64,000 nucleotides of DNA from Pseudomonas helmanticensis (GTDB taxonomy: Bacteria; Pseudomonadota; Gammaproteobacteria; Pseudomonadales; Pseudomonadaceae). The position numbers were made by a program, and so were the translations under genes. The number at the start of each line of letters is the position of its first letter. Position 1 is the stretch's first letter. The stretch covers positions 979,001 to 1,043,000 of the forward strand of contig NZ_FXUY01000002.1 in NCBI RefSeq assembly GCF_900182985.1, given 5' to 3'. Under the pieces are notes generated by a model. The model searched no databases, had not been told where the DNA came from, and was given only the letters and a program-made list of their open reading frames with translations. This document shows positions 28,120-40,425 of the stretch, piece after piece.

Positions 28120-29421
28120 TCACTTCAGGTAAGGGGACCAGGACGGTTCTCTGACTTCGCCTTGAGCGGTAGGAAGCGGGAGCCTAACGCGTCCATTAAT
28201 GGACACGAGCATCAAGACTCCCCGGCCCTGCTGGCGGGTGGCGTAGATTACCATGGTGCCGTTGGGCGCAACAGTGGGTGACTCGTCCAGAGTGCTATCA
28301 GTGAGGATCTTTACACTCCCTCGCTGCAAATCCTGGGCCGCCACCTTGAAATTGGTGAAGCCATCCTGGCGATGGATCATCACCAGAGTCTTTTCATCCG
28401 CCGACAGTTTCGGGTTGGCGTTGTAGTTACCGATAAAGGTCACTCGCTCCGCACCGCCGCCACTGGCGCTGGTTTTGTAGATCTGTGGCTTGCCGCCGCG
28501 GTCCGAGGTGAAGTAGATGGTCGAACCATCCTTGCCCCAGTACGGTTCGGTGTTGATGCCAGGGCCTGCGGTCACACGGGTGATCTGGCGCGAAGCCAGG
28601 TTCATCACGTAAATGTCCGGGTTACCGTCTTTCGACAGCACGAACGCCAGGCGATCACCGTTCGGCGACCACGCGGGTGCACCGTTCAGGCCTTCGAAGT
28701 TGGTGATCTGCTCACGGCGACCGGTGTCGATGTTCTGCATGAAGATGCGCGGACGCTTCTGCTCGAACGACACGTAGGCGATGCGCTTGCCATCCGGTGC
28801 AAAACGCGGCGACAGGATCGGCTCACGCGATTGCAGCAGAGTCACTGCGCGGGCGCCGTCGTAGTCCGAGCGTTGCAGGGTGTAACGGGTGTTCTTCTCG
28901 GAGAAGCGTTCAGCCGTCACGTACAGCAGGCGAGTCGAAAACGCACCTTCGATACCGGTCAGCTTCTGGAACGACTGGTCGGAGATGAAGTGCGCCATGT
29001 CGCGCAACTGCTCCGGGGTACCGGAAACACTGCCATCAGCCACTTTCTGTTCGGTGGCAACGTTGAACAGTGCCCATTGCACCTGCAGGCGGCCGCCGGC
29101 AGGGGCAATGCTGCCCACCATGATGAACTGAGCATTCACCGCCTTCCAGTCACGGAAGATGATTTCGCTCGGCTGGCTTGGCTGGCTGATCATGTTCTGC
29201 TTTGGAATCGGCGCGTAATAACCCGAGTTACGCAAATCGTTACCAATGATTTCGGCCATGTCGTCCGGCAGCACCGAACCGCCCTGGACACCAAATGGCA
29301 CTACGGCAATTGGAGTCGCCTGGGAGCTGCCACTGCTGACCAGGATATTTTTTTCATCCGCTGTAGCCAGGCCTGCAAAGCAGACCATGACGACAAGCAG
29401 TCCTCGAAGAAGGTTTCTCAC
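28120..29421 (-). CDS. tolB: Tol-Pal protein TolB
   Basis: Periplasmic beta-propeller that links TolA to Pal. 433 residues: signal peptide (about 1-22), an N-terminal alpha/beta domain to about 160, then six-bladed propeller repeats such as [21 protein letters not shown] and [15 protein letters not shown]. Start overlaps the tolA stop by 4 bp. Confidence 0.97.
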   Translation of the reverse strand: MRNLLRGLLVVMVCFAGLATADEKNILVSSGSSQATPIAVVPFGVQGGSVLPDDMAEIIGNDLRNSGYYAPIPKQNMISQPSQPSEIIFRDWKAVNAQFIMVGSIAPAGGRLQVQWALFNVATEQKVADGSVSGTPEQLRDMAHFISDQSFQKLTGIEGAFSTRLLYVTAERFSEKNTRYTLQRSDYDGARAVTLLQSREPILSPRFAPDGKRIAYVSFEQKRPRIFMQNIDTGRREQITNFEGLNGAPAWSPNGDRLAFVLSKDGNPDIYVMNLASRQITRVTAGPGINTEPYWGKDGSTIYFTSDRGGKPQIYKTSASGGGAERVTFIGNYNANPKLSADEKTLVMIHRQDGFTNFKVAAQDLQRGSVKILTDSTLDESPTVAPNGTMVIYATRQQGRGVLMLVSINGRVRLPLPTAQGEVREPSWSPYLK

Positions 29422-30482
29422 AAGGCTAGATCCTCAGGTGTGAATGTCATCTTGAATGAACGATAGGGAGCGAAATCAGCTGGCTTCAAACCCTGCATTT
29501 CGGTCAATCGACCAATGTTTTTTACTGCCGCGACCGCAGAACTGTCGAAAGGCACGTCACCGCTGGAATGAGCCACCGAAACACCGGAGATCGTTCCGTC
29601 AGGCAGCATGTTGATCTGCAGGATCACCTTCATGCCCTTGCGGGCCGATGGCGGCTGCGCCCAACCTTCCGATGCCCGTGAACGAATCAGATCATCGAAG
29701 TTACCTGCGGTTTCATCACCCACTTCATCCGCCAGAGCCTGCTGACGCTCGGTCTTGTCGGAAAGCAAATCGGCCAGTGCCTGCGCCTTCTTCTCTTCGA
29801 CAGACTTGCGCGCTGCATCCTGCGATTTCTTCTTCGCAGCATCGGCAGCAGCTTTCTTCTTGGCGTCCTCGGCGATTTTCTTTTTCGCCTCGTCAGCCTC
29901 AGCTTTCTTCTTGGCGTCTTCGGCGGCTTTCTTCTTCGCGTCTTCGACGATTTTCTTCTTGGCTTCTTCAGCGGCCTCTTTCTTGGCCTCTTCTTTAGCC
30001 TCTTCTTCGGCTTTCTTCTTGGCTATATCAGCCAATTGCTTCTCTTCGGCCTTCTTGGCTTCGGCTTTCTTCGCGTCGTCGGCTTTTTTGGCGTCATCGG
30101 CCTTTTTCGCTTCGTCCGCTTTCTTGGCCTCATCGGCCTTCTTGGCTTCCTCGGCCTTTTGAGCCGCTTCTTCTTTCTTTTGTTCCGCAGCTTTCACCGC
30201 TTCCTGCTCGACCTTTTTCTGTTCCATCTGCTCGACTTCGGTCTGGCGCGCGGCGGATTTCTTCGCCTCACCCGCAATCTTCTGATTGGTCTGGGTGGTT
30301 GCCTGACTTTTCGATTTCAGTTGGTACAGGGTCGCCTGGACAATCGGCTTGGCCGGCGGCAGCTCCGGTGTGAAGGCGAAACTGACGAACAGCATGCCGA
30401 AGACCAGCACGTGCAAGACAATCGCCCAGACACTAGGCCAGAAGAAGCTTTCCGAGGCGGACGGCTCTCTCTGTTGCTGCAT
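29418..30482 (-). CDS. tolA: Cell envelope integrity protein TolA
   Basis: Inner-membrane protein spanning the periplasm to reach TolB and Pal. 354 residues: one transmembrane helix at about 16-38, a long Ala/Lys/Glu-rich helical domain at about 70-245 built on degenerate KKADEA- and KKAAED-type repeats, and a globular C-terminal domain from about 260. The repetitive DNA could change length by slippage. Start overlaps the tolR stop by one base. Confidence 0.97.
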   Translation of the reverse strand: MQQQREPSASESFFWPSVWAIVLHVLVFGMLFVSFAFTPELPPAKPIVQATLYQLKSKSQATTQTNQKIAGEAKKSAARQTEVEQMEQKKVEQEAVKAAEQKKEEAAQKAEEAKKADEAKKADEAKKADDAKKADDAKKAEAKKAEEKQLADIAKKKAEEEAKEEAKKEAAEEAKKKIVEDAKKKAAEDAKKKAEADEAKKKIAEDAKKKAAADAAKKKSQDAARKSVEEKKAQALADLLSDKTERQQALADEVGDETAGNFDDLIRSRASEGWAQPPSARKGMKVILQINMLPDGTISGVSVAHSSGDVPFDSSAVAAVKNIGRLTEMQGLKPADFAPYRSFKMTFTPEDLAL

Positions 30483-30943
30483 CAGGGGGCCTCGGTGATC
30501 AGACCAACGTTACCGACGCCGGCTTTCTGCAACCCGCCCATGGCGCCCATGACCGAACCGTAGTCGACGGTCTTGTCACCACGGATAAAGACCTGGGTAC
30601 GCTTGCCGCCTTCGGTGCCGGCGCGAATGATCTTGGTCACCGCATCAGTCATCTGTGGCAGGGTCATGGCCCTGTCCTGTTGCTTCTCGGTGTCGACTTC
30701 GCTGCCAAGGTTCCAGTAATAGGTCTTGTCAGCCTTGATCGAAATGGTCAGGACCTGGGTGTTGTTGTCCTGCGGCAAGGCTTCGCTGGAAACCTTGGGC
30801 AGATCAACTTTCACGCCCTGATTGAGCATCGGCGCGGTCACCATGAAAATGACCAGCAGTACCAGCATCACGTCGATGTAAGGCACTACGTTCATTTCGG
30901 CGACCGGCTTGCGCTTTTTGCGAGCTCGAGCGATTAAAGCCAT
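30482..30943 (-). CDS. tolR: Tol-Pal protein TolR
   Basis: Proton-motive-force subunit with TolQ. 153 residues, one transmembrane helix at about 20-40 (VVPYIDVMLVLLVIFMV) with the conserved membrane Asp at 24, and a periplasmic ExbD-like domain. 14 bp after tolQ. Confidence 0.96.
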   Translation of the reverse strand: MALIARARKKRKPVAEMNVVPYIDVMLVLLVIFMVTAPMLNQGVKVDLPKVSSEALPQDNNTQVLTISIKADKTYYWNLGSEVDTEKQQDRAMTLPQMTDAVTKIIRAGTEGGKRTQVFIRGDKTVDYGSVMGAMGGLQKAGVGNVGLITEAP

Positions 30944-30957
30944 TGGAAAATACCTGC

Positions 30958-31653
30958 TTATTCTTCGCTGGTGTGCACTTTGCGGTGCAGGATCGCCTGG
31001 AATTCATCGGCGAAGGTGTAGTAGCGGCTCAGCAAGGTTTCGCTGCGAGCGGCGAAACGGTTGTAAGCGATTACTGCAGGGATTGCAGCGAACAGGCCGA
31101 TCGCGGTGGCGATCAGGGCTTCGGCGATACCCGGGGCGACAGTCGCCAGGGTCGCTTGCTGGGCGCTGGCCAGACCGCGGAAGGAGTTCATGATGCCCCA
31201 CACGGTACCGAACAGACCGATGTACGGGCTGACCGAACCGACAGTGGCGAGGAACGGCAGGCTCTGCTCCAGTTTCTCTTCTTCGCGCGAGATGGCTACG
31301 CGCATGGCCCGGGCCACACCTTCCATCACCGCCTCAGGATCGACGCCTGGCTGCTGACGCAGACGCGAGAATTCCTTGAAACCGGCACGGAAGATTTGCT
31401 CCACGCCCGAATCCGGATCCGGGTTGCTGCCCGCCTGACGGTACAACTTGGACAGGTCGATACCCGACCAGAAGCGCTCTTCGAAGCTCTCCAGGGCGCG
31501 TCGACCGGCACGCAGCAGATTGCTGCGCTGAAAGATCATGATCCATGAGGTCACCGATGCGGCCACCAGGGTCAACATTACCAACTGCACCACGATGCTG
31601 GCATTGCTGACCAGGCTCCACATGGAGGAATGGTCGACGACGTTAGCTTCCAC
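30958..31653 (-). CDS. tolQ: Tol-Pal protein TolQ
   Basis: Inner-membrane stator of the Tol motor. 231 residues with three helices, at about 17-40, 132-155 and 167-190; [15 protein letters not shown] and the helix-3 Thr/Ala pattern are typical of ExbB/TolQ. It overlaps ybgC by 11 bp. Confidence 0.96.
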   Translation of the reverse strand: MEANVVDHSSMWSLVSNASIVVQLVMLTLVAASVTSWIMIFQRSNLLRAGRRALESFEERFWSGIDLSKLYRQAGSNPDPDSGVEQIFRAGFKEFSRLRQQPGVDPEAVMEGVARAMRVAISREEEKLEQSLPFLATVGSVSPYIGLFGTVWGIMNSFRGLASAQQATLATVAPGIAEALIATAIGLFAAIPAVIAYNRFAARSETLLSRYYTFADEFQAILHRKVHTSEE

Positions 31654-32110
31654 GCTTTATCTCCTGCTTTGAGTGTGTACCCGGGCCGACCGCGTCGGCG
31701 AAGGCCGCACGCAAGTCTTCGGGAAGGGCCCGGGGTTTCAAACTGTTAGTGCGCACACAGGCCACCAAAAACTGCCCTTCACAGAGCAGCACATTATCCG
31801 TAGCCCGCCTGACCTGCTGTTTAAAGCGCAGGCTGGCACGGTTCAATTCGATTACTTCAGCGCTTACCAGCAGTTCGTCGTCCAGTCGCGCCGGCGCGTG
31901 ATAGCGCGCTTCGCTGGAATGCACGACAAACAACAGATCCTCCCCCGCCAACTGCGATTGGGCAAAGCCCAGTTCACGCAGCCGCTCGGTTCGAGCCCGT
32001 TCCATAAACTTGAGGTAATTAACGTAATACACGATGCCGCCCGCATCGGTGTCCTCGTAATAAACGCGACAACGATGTGCGAACGGCTCAAGCCCGTTTT
32101 GCGCGCGCAT
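31643..32110 (-). CDS. ybgC: Tol-Pal associated acyl-CoA thioesterase YbgC
   Basis: Hot-dog thioesterase that accompanies tol-pal operons. 155 residues with the active-site segment [17 protein letters not shown] at about 17-33, including the catalytic Asp. First gene of the tol-pal operon here, 127 bp after ruvB; the promoter probably lies in that gap. Confidence 0.94.
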   Translation of the reverse strand: MRAQNGLEPFAHRCRVYYEDTDAGGIVYYVNYLKFMERARTERLRELGFAQSQLAGEDLLFVVHSSEARYHAPARLDDELLVSAEVIELNRASLRFKQQVRRATDNVLLCEGQFLVACVRTNSLKPRALPEDLRAAFADAVGPGTHSKQEIKRGS

Positions 32111-32237
32111 ACTCTAGTGCTTACTCCTCAGGTTGCCAATCCGGCCAGGCAACTGTTTTTCATGGTTTCAGGGCTTTACTGCAAAAGTACCGTCGTCTGA
32201 CAGTACAAACCCTGAATAAATCGCCAAAAAATGTGTA

Positions 32238-33299
32238 TCAATCGTCCACGGCATCGAGAAACTCGTCTACCACGGGCATCTCGCCCATTCGTGACGGAAT
32301 GTTTAATCCGAAATGCAGGTAGGCATGTCGCGTCACCACCCTGCCCCGTGGCGTGCGCATGATGTAACCCTGCTGGATCAGGTACGGTTCCAGCACGTCT
32401 TCAATGGTGTGACGCTCTTCGCTGATCGCCGCCGCCAGGCTGTCGATACCGACCGGCCCGCCGTCGAACTTTTCGATCATGGTCAGCAGCAAACGGCGAT
32501 CCTGATGATCGAAACCGTGTTCGTCGACATCGAGTAGGTTCAACGCCAGATCCGCCACCGCTTTGGTGATATGCCCCTTGGCGCGGACTTCGGCGAAATC
32601 GCGTACCCGCCGCAACAGACGGTTGGCGATCCGCGGCGTACCCCGGGCACGTCGGGCGATTTCGAAAGAACCTTCAGGATCCAGCGGCAGACCGAGAATC
32701 GCTGCCGAACGACTGACAATCGTCGCCAGATCGGCCGTGCTGTAGAACTCAAGACGCTGGACGATACCGAAGCGGTCACGCAACGGATTGGTCAGCATGC
32801 CGGCGCGAGTGGTCGCACCAACAAGGGTAAACGGCGGCAGATCAAGCTTGATCGAGCGCGCTGCCGGCCCTTCGCCGATCATGATGTCGAGCTGGAAATC
32901 TTCCATCGCCGGGTACAGTACTTCTTCAACGATCGGCGACAGACGATGGATTTCGTCGATGAACAGCACATCGTGCGGTTCAAGGTTGGTCAGCAATGCG
33001 GCCAGGTCACCCGGACGTTCAAGCACCGGGCCCGAGGTGCTTTTGATCGACACGCCCATTTCCTGGGCGATGATGTTCGCCAGGGTGGTTTTACCCAACC
33101 CCGGCGGGCCGAAGATCAGCGTGTGATCGAGGGATTCATTGCGACCACGGGCGGCCTGGATGAACAGCTCCATCTGCTCGCGCACGGTCGGCTGGCCAAT
33201 GTAGTCAGCCAGACTGACCGGACGGATGGCCCGGTCCTGGACTTCTTCGCGCTCGCGCGGGCTGTGCGCGGCGGCGATCAGACGATCAGCTTCAATCAC
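32238..33299 (-). CDS. ruvB: Holliday junction helicase RuvB
   Basis: AAA+ motor for branch migration. 353 residues: Walker [11 protein letters not shown] near 64-73, Walker [10 protein letters not shown] near 115-123, sensor region [10 protein letters not shown], and the C-terminal winged helix. It begins immediately after the ruvA stop. Confidence 0.97.
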   Translation of the reverse strand: MIEADRLIAAAHSPREREEVQDRAIRPVSLADYIGQPTVREQMELFIQAARGRNESLDHTLIFGPPGLGKTTLANIIAQEMGVSIKSTSGPVLERPGDLAALLTNLEPHDVLFIDEIHRLSPIVEEVLYPAMEDFQLDIMIGEGPAARSIKLDLPPFTLVGATTRAGMLTNPLRDRFGIVQRLEFYSTADLATIVSRSAAILGLPLDPEGSFEIARRARGTPRIANRLLRRVRDFAEVRAKGHITKAVADLALNLLDVDEHGFDHQDRRLLLTMIEKFDGGPVGIDSLAAAISEERHTIEDVLEPYLIQQGYIMRTPRGRVVTRHAYLHFGLNIPSRMGEMPVVDEFLDAVDD

Positions 33300-33908
33300 T
33301 TAAATCATTCCCTTCAGGGCGCGGCGGATCAGGTCTTCACTGCTCAAATTCTTGTCCTTGATGGCGGTAATCGCCTTGCTCGCTTCCTGCGGCTTGTAGC
33401 CCAGGGAAATCAGTGCACTGACCGCATCGTTTTCGGCGGTGTTGACCGGCGCAGGGCCGTCTGGCTGATTCGGCACCAAGGCAAACATCGCCGGCGAAGT
33501 TTCCCAGGCCTTGAAACGATCTTTCAGTTCGACCAACAGACGCTCGGCGGTTTTCTTGCCAACGCCCGGGACTTTGGTCAGGGCCGACGTGTCCTGGGAT
33601 TGTACGCAACGGACCAGTTCGTCGACTTCCAGACTCGACATCAGTGCCAGCGCCAGTTTTGGCCCGACACCATTGAGACGGATCAACTCGCGAAAAAAGT
33701 CTCGCTCACGCTTGCCGGAAAAACCATAGAGTAATTGCGCATCTTCGCGTACGACCAAATGGGTGTGCAGGGTCAGCGGCTCACCGACCGACGGCAGGCG
33801 ATAAAGGGTGGTCATGGGCACTTCCAGCTCATACCCGAGGCCGTTTACATCCAGAATCAGGTGCGGCGGCTGTTTCTCAGCCAAGGTGCCGCGCAAGCGT
33901 CCAATCAC
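33300..33908 (-). CDS. ruvA: Holliday junction protein RuvA
   Basis: Tetrameric junction-binding partner of RuvB. 202 residues: an N-terminal OB fold (MIGRLRGTL), the HhH motifs [13 protein letters not shown] and [16 protein letters not shown], and a C-terminal RuvB-contact domain with [12 protein letters not shown]. Normal length. Confidence 0.97.
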   Translation of the reverse strand: MIGRLRGTLAEKQPPHLILDVNGLGYELEVPMTTLYRLPSVGEPLTLHTHLVVREDAQLLYGFSGKRERDFFRELIRLNGVGPKLALALMSSLEVDELVRCVQSQDTSALTKVPGVGKKTAERLLVELKDRFKAWETSPAMFALVPNQPDGPAPVNTAENDAVSALISLGYKPQEASKAITAIKDKNLSSEDLIRRALKGMI

Positions 33909-34022
33909 GTTTCAGATCCTTGAGCATTGGCCAGCCGTGGGCTGGCGACTATCAGAGCGAAGGACTCGGGCCGACAACACAGGCGCGCAAGTCCACACTC
34001 CGCAAATTTGATGCTGATGCTA

Positions 34023-34550
34023 TCAGAGACGCAGGCGCCCGCCACGACTGCGTGCCGTTCCCAAACCGTGCGGCAGCAGACTCGAGCGGGTATGCGCATG
34101 GCAAATGGCGATGGCCAGGGCATCCGAGGCATCGATTTGCGGTTTGGCGGTCAGTTTGAGCATGTGCATGACCATCATCTGCACTTGCTCTTTATTGGCG
34201 GCGCCAGTGCCGACCACGGCCTGTTTGACCTGAGTGGCCGTGTACTCGGCGATCTCAAGGCATTCTTCGGCACCGGCGACAATCGCTGCGCCGCGAGCCT
34301 GGCCGAGCTTCAGCGCCGAATCGGCGTTTTTCGCCATGAACACCTTTTCGATGCCCATGGTGACCGGGCCATAAGTCTGGATGATCTCGCGTACGCCGCG
34401 ATAGACGATTTGCAGACGCTCGTGCAGCTCGCCGGCGCCGGTGCGGATACAGCCCGAGGCCACATAGATGCAGCCACCACGCCCGGTATCACGAACAATG
34501 CCGTAACCGGTAATGCGCGAACCGGGGTCGATACCAAGAATTAAAGTCAT
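34023..34550 (-). CDS. ruvC: Crossover junction endonuclease RuvC
   Basis: Resolves Holliday junctions. 175 residues with the catalytic acidic residues in [12 protein letters not shown] (Asp7), GIEKVFM (Glu) and [12 protein letters not shown]. 114 bp upstream of ruvA in the same direction. Confidence 0.97.
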   Translation of the reverse strand: MTLILGIDPGSRITGYGIVRDTGRGGCIYVASGCIRTGAGELHERLQIVYRGVREIIQTYGPVTMGIEKVFMAKNADSALKLGQARGAAIVAGAEECLEIAEYTATQVKQAVVGTGAANKEQVQMMVMHMLKLTAKPQIDASDALAIAICHAHTRSSLLPHGLGTARSRGGRLRL

Positions 34551-34585
34551 AACGCCTGCAGAAATTGATGCGAAAGCTGAGGGTA

Positions 34586-34665
34586 CAGGTAGGAGCTGCC
34601 GAAGGCTGCGATCTTTGTGTTTTTAAAAGATCAAAAGATCGCAGCCTTCGGCAGCTCCTACAGGG
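34586..34665. repeat. REPIN, GTAGGAGCTGCC family, inverted pair
   Basis: GTAGGAGCTGCCGAAGG and inverted CCTTCGGCAGCTCCTAC around a short AT loop, between yebC and ruvC. Confidence 0.88.
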
Positions 34666-34706
34666 GAAGTGTAGAGCCAGCAAAAACTGCGACCTTTGTA
34701 TTTAGA

Positions 34707-35453
34707 TCAACCGAGCTGAGCGGCCACGTCTTCCGGAATGTCCGCATTGGAATAGACATTCTGCACGTCATCCAGATCCTCGAGCATATCGATCAGCTTG
34801 AGGACTTTCTCCGCACCTTCCAGATCCAGCTCGGCGCTGGTGGTCGGCTGCATGACGATTTCCGCGTCATCACCCTTGAAACCAGCGGCTTCCAGCGCAT
34901 TACGCACCGCATAGAAGCTGGTAAACGAGGTGAACACGTCGATCGAACCGTCTTCGTGTGTAACCACGTCATCGGCATCGGCTTCCAGCGCCGCTTCGGT
35001 CAGTGCGTCTTCATCGACGCCCGGCGCGAAGCTGATCTGGCCCTTGCGTTCGAACAGGTACGCCACCGAACCGTCGGTGCCGAGGTTGCCGCCGCACTTG
35101 CTGAACGCATGGCGCACGGCTGCGGCGGTACGGTTGCGGTTATCGGTCATGCACTCGACCATCACCGCCACACCGCCCGGGCCGTAACCTTCGTAGGTCA
35201 GCTCTTCTACGTTGTCCGCTTCGGTGGCACCGGCGCCGCGCGCAACGGCACGGTCGATGATGTCGCGGCTCATGTTCGCGCTCAGCGCCTTGTCCAGGGC
35301 CAGGCGCAGACGCGGGTTGGAACCCGGATCACCGCCACCCTGACGGGCCGCAACGGTCAGCTCACGGATCCACTTGGTGAAGATCTTGCCCCTCTTGGCA
35401 TCCTGACGTTCTTTGCGGTGCTTGATGTTCGCCCACTTGGAATGACCTGCCAT
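34707..35453 (-). CDS. YebC/PmpR family protein
   Basis: 248 residues, full-length family member beginning [15 protein letters not shown]. aeruginosa PmpR (PA0964) was reported as a regulator of the pqs genes, while recent work on the family shows a role in translation at proline stretches. The context between aspS and ruvCAB matches P. aeruginosa. The function in this strain is not certain. Confidence 0.93.
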   Translation of the reverse strand: MAGHSKWANIKHRKERQDAKRGKIFTKWIRELTVAARQGGGDPGSNPRLRLALDKALSANMSRDIIDRAVARGAGATEADNVEELTYEGYGPGGVAVMVECMTDNRNRTAAAVRHAFSKCGGNLGTDGSVAYLFERKGQISFAPGVDEDALTEAALEADADDVVTHEDGSIDVFTSFTSFYAVRNALEAAGFKGDDAEIVMQPTTSAELDLEGAEKVLKLIDMLEDLDDVQNVYSNADIPEDVAAQLG

Positions 35454-35544
35454 AACTCGCTCCGAATTCTCTTTGAAACGTTGCCCGCCCTGCTCATGCA
35501 GCGGCCAGCAAACAAAAAAATCTCGACCTGCTCTCTATAGATAG

Positions 35545-35572
35545 AAAAAAGGCGCATCCGAAGATGCGCCTT
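35545..35572 (-). terminator. Terminator of aspS
   Basis: On the minus strand AAGGCGCATC-TTCG-GATGCGCCTT is followed by TTTTCTAT. It lies directly after aspS and before yebC. Confidence 0.93.
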
Positions 35573-35582
35573 CAGGCCCGTC

Positions 35583-37358
<1,776 letters not shown>

Positions 37359-37457
37359 GGTAGTGGTTCGCTTCTCGTAATTCGAAATTCGGTGGAGATC
37401 CCGTTGCGTTCAAACAAAACGGAAACTCGCGCGTGTCGTTAGACCTGGGTTTGAACC

Positions 37458-37679
37458 CTAGTCAGATTTGTCGCCACCGGCCAGATTCTTCTTGGCGCCG
37501 GTCTTGAAATCAGTCTCGTACCAACCACCGCCACTGAGGCGAAAGCCGGGCATGGACAGCTGTTTCTTGAGCTCTGGTGCCTGGCAGGCAGGGCAGTCGA
37601 CCAGCGGTGCCTCGCTGATCTTTTGAATGGCTTCCAACTGATGACCACAGGAAGCGCATTGGTAATCGTACATCGGCAT
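37458..37679 (-). CDS. FmdB-family zinc ribbon protein
   Basis: 73 residues beginning MPMYDYQCASCGHQLE with a second pair DCPACQ, so four cysteines form a likely zinc ribbon. FmdB is a predicted regulator with no established role. It lies just upstream of aspS, as in many pseudomonads, with about 100 bp between. Confidence 0.88.
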   Translation of the reverse strand: MPMYDYQCASCGHQLEAIQKISEAPLVDCPACQAPELKKQLSMPGFRLSGGGWYETDFKTGAKKNLAGGDKSD

Positions 37680-37808
37680 GGGTGTGTCTCGGCGATCAGA
37701 TTGCCACCGCGCGCAGGGCTTTGCGGCGAAAGGGCGGGATTATATCCATTAAATGCGGCCTGTGCAGCCGGAAGACTGCACAGGCGGCAACGTCATTTCA
37801 ACTGCCCG

Positions 37809-38144
37809 TCACAGCGCGATGGCCTGCGGGACTTCCTTGAGACCATTCATCACGCAGACCACCCGCACCAGACCGCTGAAGTTTTTTACCCCGCCGTGGC
37901 GCAAGTGCACTTGCCGATCCACATGGGACAGCAACGTACTGATCGAACAACCGCAATCCTCGGCCATGCGCCCGAGAATGTTCCAGTAGACCTGTTCGAG
38001 CCGCAGGCAAGTCGCAAAACCATTCAGGCGCACGGACCTGGACAACGGCTGAATCAATGCAATATCGAACTCGCTGACCAGCGGATCGACCCTTCCTTCC
38101 TGTCGCGAACCGAAGTTTTCGGTTTGCCTGTCTCCATCGACCAT
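37809..38144 (-). CDS. Ribbon-helix-helix (RHH_4-like) DNA-binding protein
   Basis: 111 residues. The segment RSVRLNGFATCLRLEQVYW, then ILGRMAEDCGCSISTLLSHVD and NFSGLVRVVCV, matches the RHH_4 pattern of a beta strand, two helices and a conserved C-terminal helix. Probably a small dimeric repressor; the target is unknown. The start at 38144 was chosen because upstream in-frame codons lack conserved residues. Stands alone between fmdB and dps. Confidence 0.7.
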   Translation of the reverse strand: MVDGDRQTENFGSRQEGRVDPLVSEFDIALIQPLSRSVRLNGFATCLRLEQVYWNILGRMAEDCGCSISTLLSHVDRQVHLRHGGVKNFSGLVRVVCVMNGLKEVPQAIAL

Positions 38145-38287
38145 ATCGCTGACACTCCTTTGCCATCGCTGCTTTTTATAAAGACAACATCCTGTGCCTT
38201 CATAAAAGCGCAGACGCAAAGTTATATCCAGATGACTAATTGCCCATCTGCGTAGGATAAGCCGACATCAAAAGTAAGACTTTGGAA

Positions 38288-38318
38288 GCTCGCGGGTATT
38301 GGCCTGCTATAAATACCC
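38288..38318. other. Hairpin downstream of dps
   Basis: GCGGGTATT and AATACCCGC pair around about ten bases. There is no T run on the minus strand, so it is a weak terminator at best for the dps-like gene. Confidence 0.45.
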
Positions 38319-38332
38319 GCGCCTGGCGCGGA

Positions 38333-38806
38333 TTACCCTTCCAGCAGCGCTCGCAGCATCCACGCGGTTTTCTCGTGCACCTGCATGCGCTGGGTCAGCA
38401 GGTCGGCGGTAGGTTCGTCACTGACTTTGTCGAGCAACGGAAAGATGCCACGCGCAGTACGCGTCACTGCTTCCTGGCCGGCAACCAGTTGCTTGATCAT
38501 GTCTTCGGCGCTCGGTACACCCTCCTCCTCCTCCTTGATAGAAGAAAGACGTGCATAGGTCGCGTAAGCGCCCGGCGCCGGAAACCCCAGCGCCCGGATA
38601 CGTTCGGCGATCAAGTCCACGGCCAGCGCCAGTTCGTTGTATTGCTCTTCGAACATCAGGTGCAGCGTACGGAACATCGGACCGGTGACATTCCAGTGGA
38701 AGTTATGGGTTTTCAGATACAGCACATAGGTGTCCGACAGCAGACGGGACAGCCCTTCGACGATGGACTTGCGATCTTCTTCACTGATACCGATATCGAT
38801 TGCCAT
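38333..38806 (-). CDS. Dps-family ferritin-like protein
   Basis: 157 residues forming a four-helix ferritin-like fold. The ferroxidase-type residues are in [13 protein letters not shown] (His) and [12 protein letters not shown] (Glu/Asp), as in Dps. It probably stores iron and protects DNA against peroxide; orthologue of the Dps-like protein next to aspS in P. aeruginosa (PA0962). Divergent from the membrane cold-shock gene across a 313-bp region without other genes. Confidence 0.88.
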   Translation of the reverse strand: MAIDIGISEEDRKSIVEGLSRLLSDTYVLYLKTHNFHWNVTGPMFRTLHLMFEEQYNELALAVDLIAERIRALGFPAPGAYATYARLSSIKEEEEGVPSAEDMIKQLVAGQEAVTRTARGIFPLLDKVSDEPTADLLTQRMQVHEKTAWMLRALLEG

Positions 38807-39119
38807 GTTTACCCCCTAACGGCGATTGAATTCATCCAGCAGGTGCCAACCCACTCTAGCAAGCCTGTCGCCACCCCGCAGCCCTGATCGGCCACCCGCG
38901 CTGCGACAAAATCGCTCATCCGGCTGCCGCTGGCCGGGCTGATTTGAGTAGCTGCAGGCTTTGCTGTTAAATAGGCAGTGTGTCGCCATGCCCCATTTTC
39001 CGGGGCGTCGCGCATAGGCTGATGCCGTGTACGTGCCTACCGCCTCTTATTTTTGTTCCGAAGCGAACCGTGCGCCTTCAGCTCTTCCTTGTGAGCCGTC
39101 ATAACGTGAGCCAATCAAA

Positions 39120-39722
39120 ATGTTGAAAATCGTCCACCTGTTAATGGGCGCAGCGGCATTGCTGCTGTCGTTCATACCCAGCTTGAAATCTGAAGCCGTT
39201 CCCTACCTGCAACAACCCGATGCACTTTACCTGGCCTTTTTCGGCCTGCTGAACCTGGTCATCGCTCCAGTGATTCCTTACTGGAACAAAGGCCCGCGCC
39301 AGCATCTGCAAAATCTGGTCAGCGCACTTCTGGTGCTGACTGTCGTCCTGCAAACCTTGACCCTGATCGCCCCGATGCCGGTCATCGCCGGCCAGCCAGC
39401 TGTGCTGTTCAGCCTGGTGATTGCGCTGGTTGCCGTCGTTCTGCACCTGGCTGTCAGCTTCTACAAATCGTCACCTGCCGCCGCGCCAACCAGCTATGAC
39501 ATGAGCAATCGCGATACCGGCACCGTCAAGTGGTTCAACACCTCCAAAGGCTTCGGCTTTATCTCCCGGGATTCCGGCGATGATATTTTCGTGCACTTTC
39601 GCGCCATCCGTGGTGAAGGCCACCGCGTTCTGGTCGAAGGCCAGCGCGTGGAATTCTCGGTGATGAACCGGGACAAGGGCCTGCAAGCCGAGGACGTGAT
39701 CGCCGCATTGCCGCGTCGCTGA
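39120..39722 (+). CDS. Membrane-anchored cold-shock domain protein
   Basis: 200 residues in two parts: three to four hydrophobic helices at about 4-22, 36-53, 66-86 and 92-115, then a linker and a complete cold-shock domain from about 130 with RNP1 KGFGFI and RNP2 IFVHF. The domain would face the cytosol if an even number of helices cross the membrane. An internal ATG at codon 128 (39501) starts a typical Csp sequence but has no ribosome site. The upstream start at 39120 has only a weak site. P. aeruginosa has a similar gene (PA0961) in the same place. Function unknown. Confidence 0.82.
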   Translation: MLKIVHLLMGAAALLLSFIPSLKSEAVPYLQQPDALYLAFFGLLNLVIAPVIPYWNKGPRQHLQNLVSALLVLTVVLQTLTLIAPMPVIAGQPAVLFSLVIALVAVVLHLAVSFYKSSPAAAPTSYDMSNRDTGTVKWFNTSKGFGFISRDSGDDIFVHFRAIRGEGHRVLVEGQRVEFSVMNRDKGLQAEDVIAALPRR

Positions 39723-39732
39723 TCCAAGGCAT

Positions 39733-39771
39733 AAAAAAACCGCGAGCAGCCTGGCTGTTCGCGGTTTTTTT
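39733..39771. terminator. Bidirectional terminator
   Basis: CCGCGAGCAG and CTGTTCGCGG pair around CCTGG, with A and T runs on the two sides. It serves the rightward cold-shock gene and the leftward slyX. Confidence 0.92.
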
Positions 39772-39789
39772 ACGCCTGAAGAAAAGGAC

Positions 39790-39996
39790 TCAATAGTGCG
39801 GTGGCGGCGCATCTTCCTCGAAAGAGCCGAACTGGCCGACCATTTCTTCCTGACGCTTGAGCAACGCAGCCATTTGTAACCGCAGACGCTCGACCACGCG
39901 CTGCTGGGCGACTAGCACGTCGTTCAACGCCTGAATAGTGTCGTCCTGAAAGGCCAGACGGCTTTCCAGATCGTTAACGCGCTCTTCCAGGCTCAT
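39790..39996 (-). CDS. slyX: SlyX-family protein
   Basis: 68-residue coiled-coil protein, [20 protein letters not shown] at the start and the C-terminal PPHY typical of SlyX. Function unknown. Three bases after the HIT gene, so the two form an operon. Confidence 0.88.
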   Translation of the reverse strand: MSLEERVNDLESRLAFQDDTIQALNDVLVAQQRVVERLRLQMAALLKRQEEMVGQFGSFEEDAPPPHY

Positions 39997-39999
39997 GCC

Positions 40000-40425
40000 T
40001 CAGCCCTCCACAAAGATAAAATGCTCGCTCAGGACCAGACGCAACTGTTCGCGAATGGCAGCAACCTGCTCGGCACTATACGGTTTGGCCGCAAGCTTGC
40101 CCCACACCGGCGCTGGCCAGGCCGCGTCATCGCGTTTGCGCACGATCACGTGCATGTGCAACTGACTGACGACGTTACCCAGGGTCGCGACATTCATTTT
40201 GTCAGCATCGAATAAATCCTTGAGCAACTCGGCCAGCGCCGTGGTTTCTTGCCACAGTTGCTGCTGGTCGGCGACATCCAACTGAAACAACTCGCTGATA
40301 TCGTCGCGACGAGGCACAAGGATGAACCAGGGGTAGTTGGCATCGTTGGACAGCAGCAGGCGACTGAGCGGGAAATCGCCGATGACCAGCGTGTCCTGTT
40401 GAAGTCGTGGATCTAAAGCAAACAC
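40000..40425 (-). CDS. HIT-family protein
   Basis: 141 residues from a GTG start at 40425, chosen because GGGAG lies eight bases upstream and conservation begins at FALDPRLQ; a longer in-frame version to 40770 is not supported. The nucleotide-binding fold ends in LHMHVIVR, where the HIT motif HxHxH keeps His90 and the nucleophile-type His92 but has Ile94 in place of the third His. Probably a nucleotide hydrolase or transferase of unknown substrate. Operon with slyX. Confidence 0.82.
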   Translation of the reverse strand: MFALDPRLQQDTLVIGDFPLSRLLLSNDANYPWFILVPRRDDISELFQLDVADQQQLWQETTALAELLKDLFDADKMNVATLGNVVSQLHMHVIVRKRDDAAWPAPVWGKLAAKPYSAEQVAAIREQLRLVLSEHFIFVEG

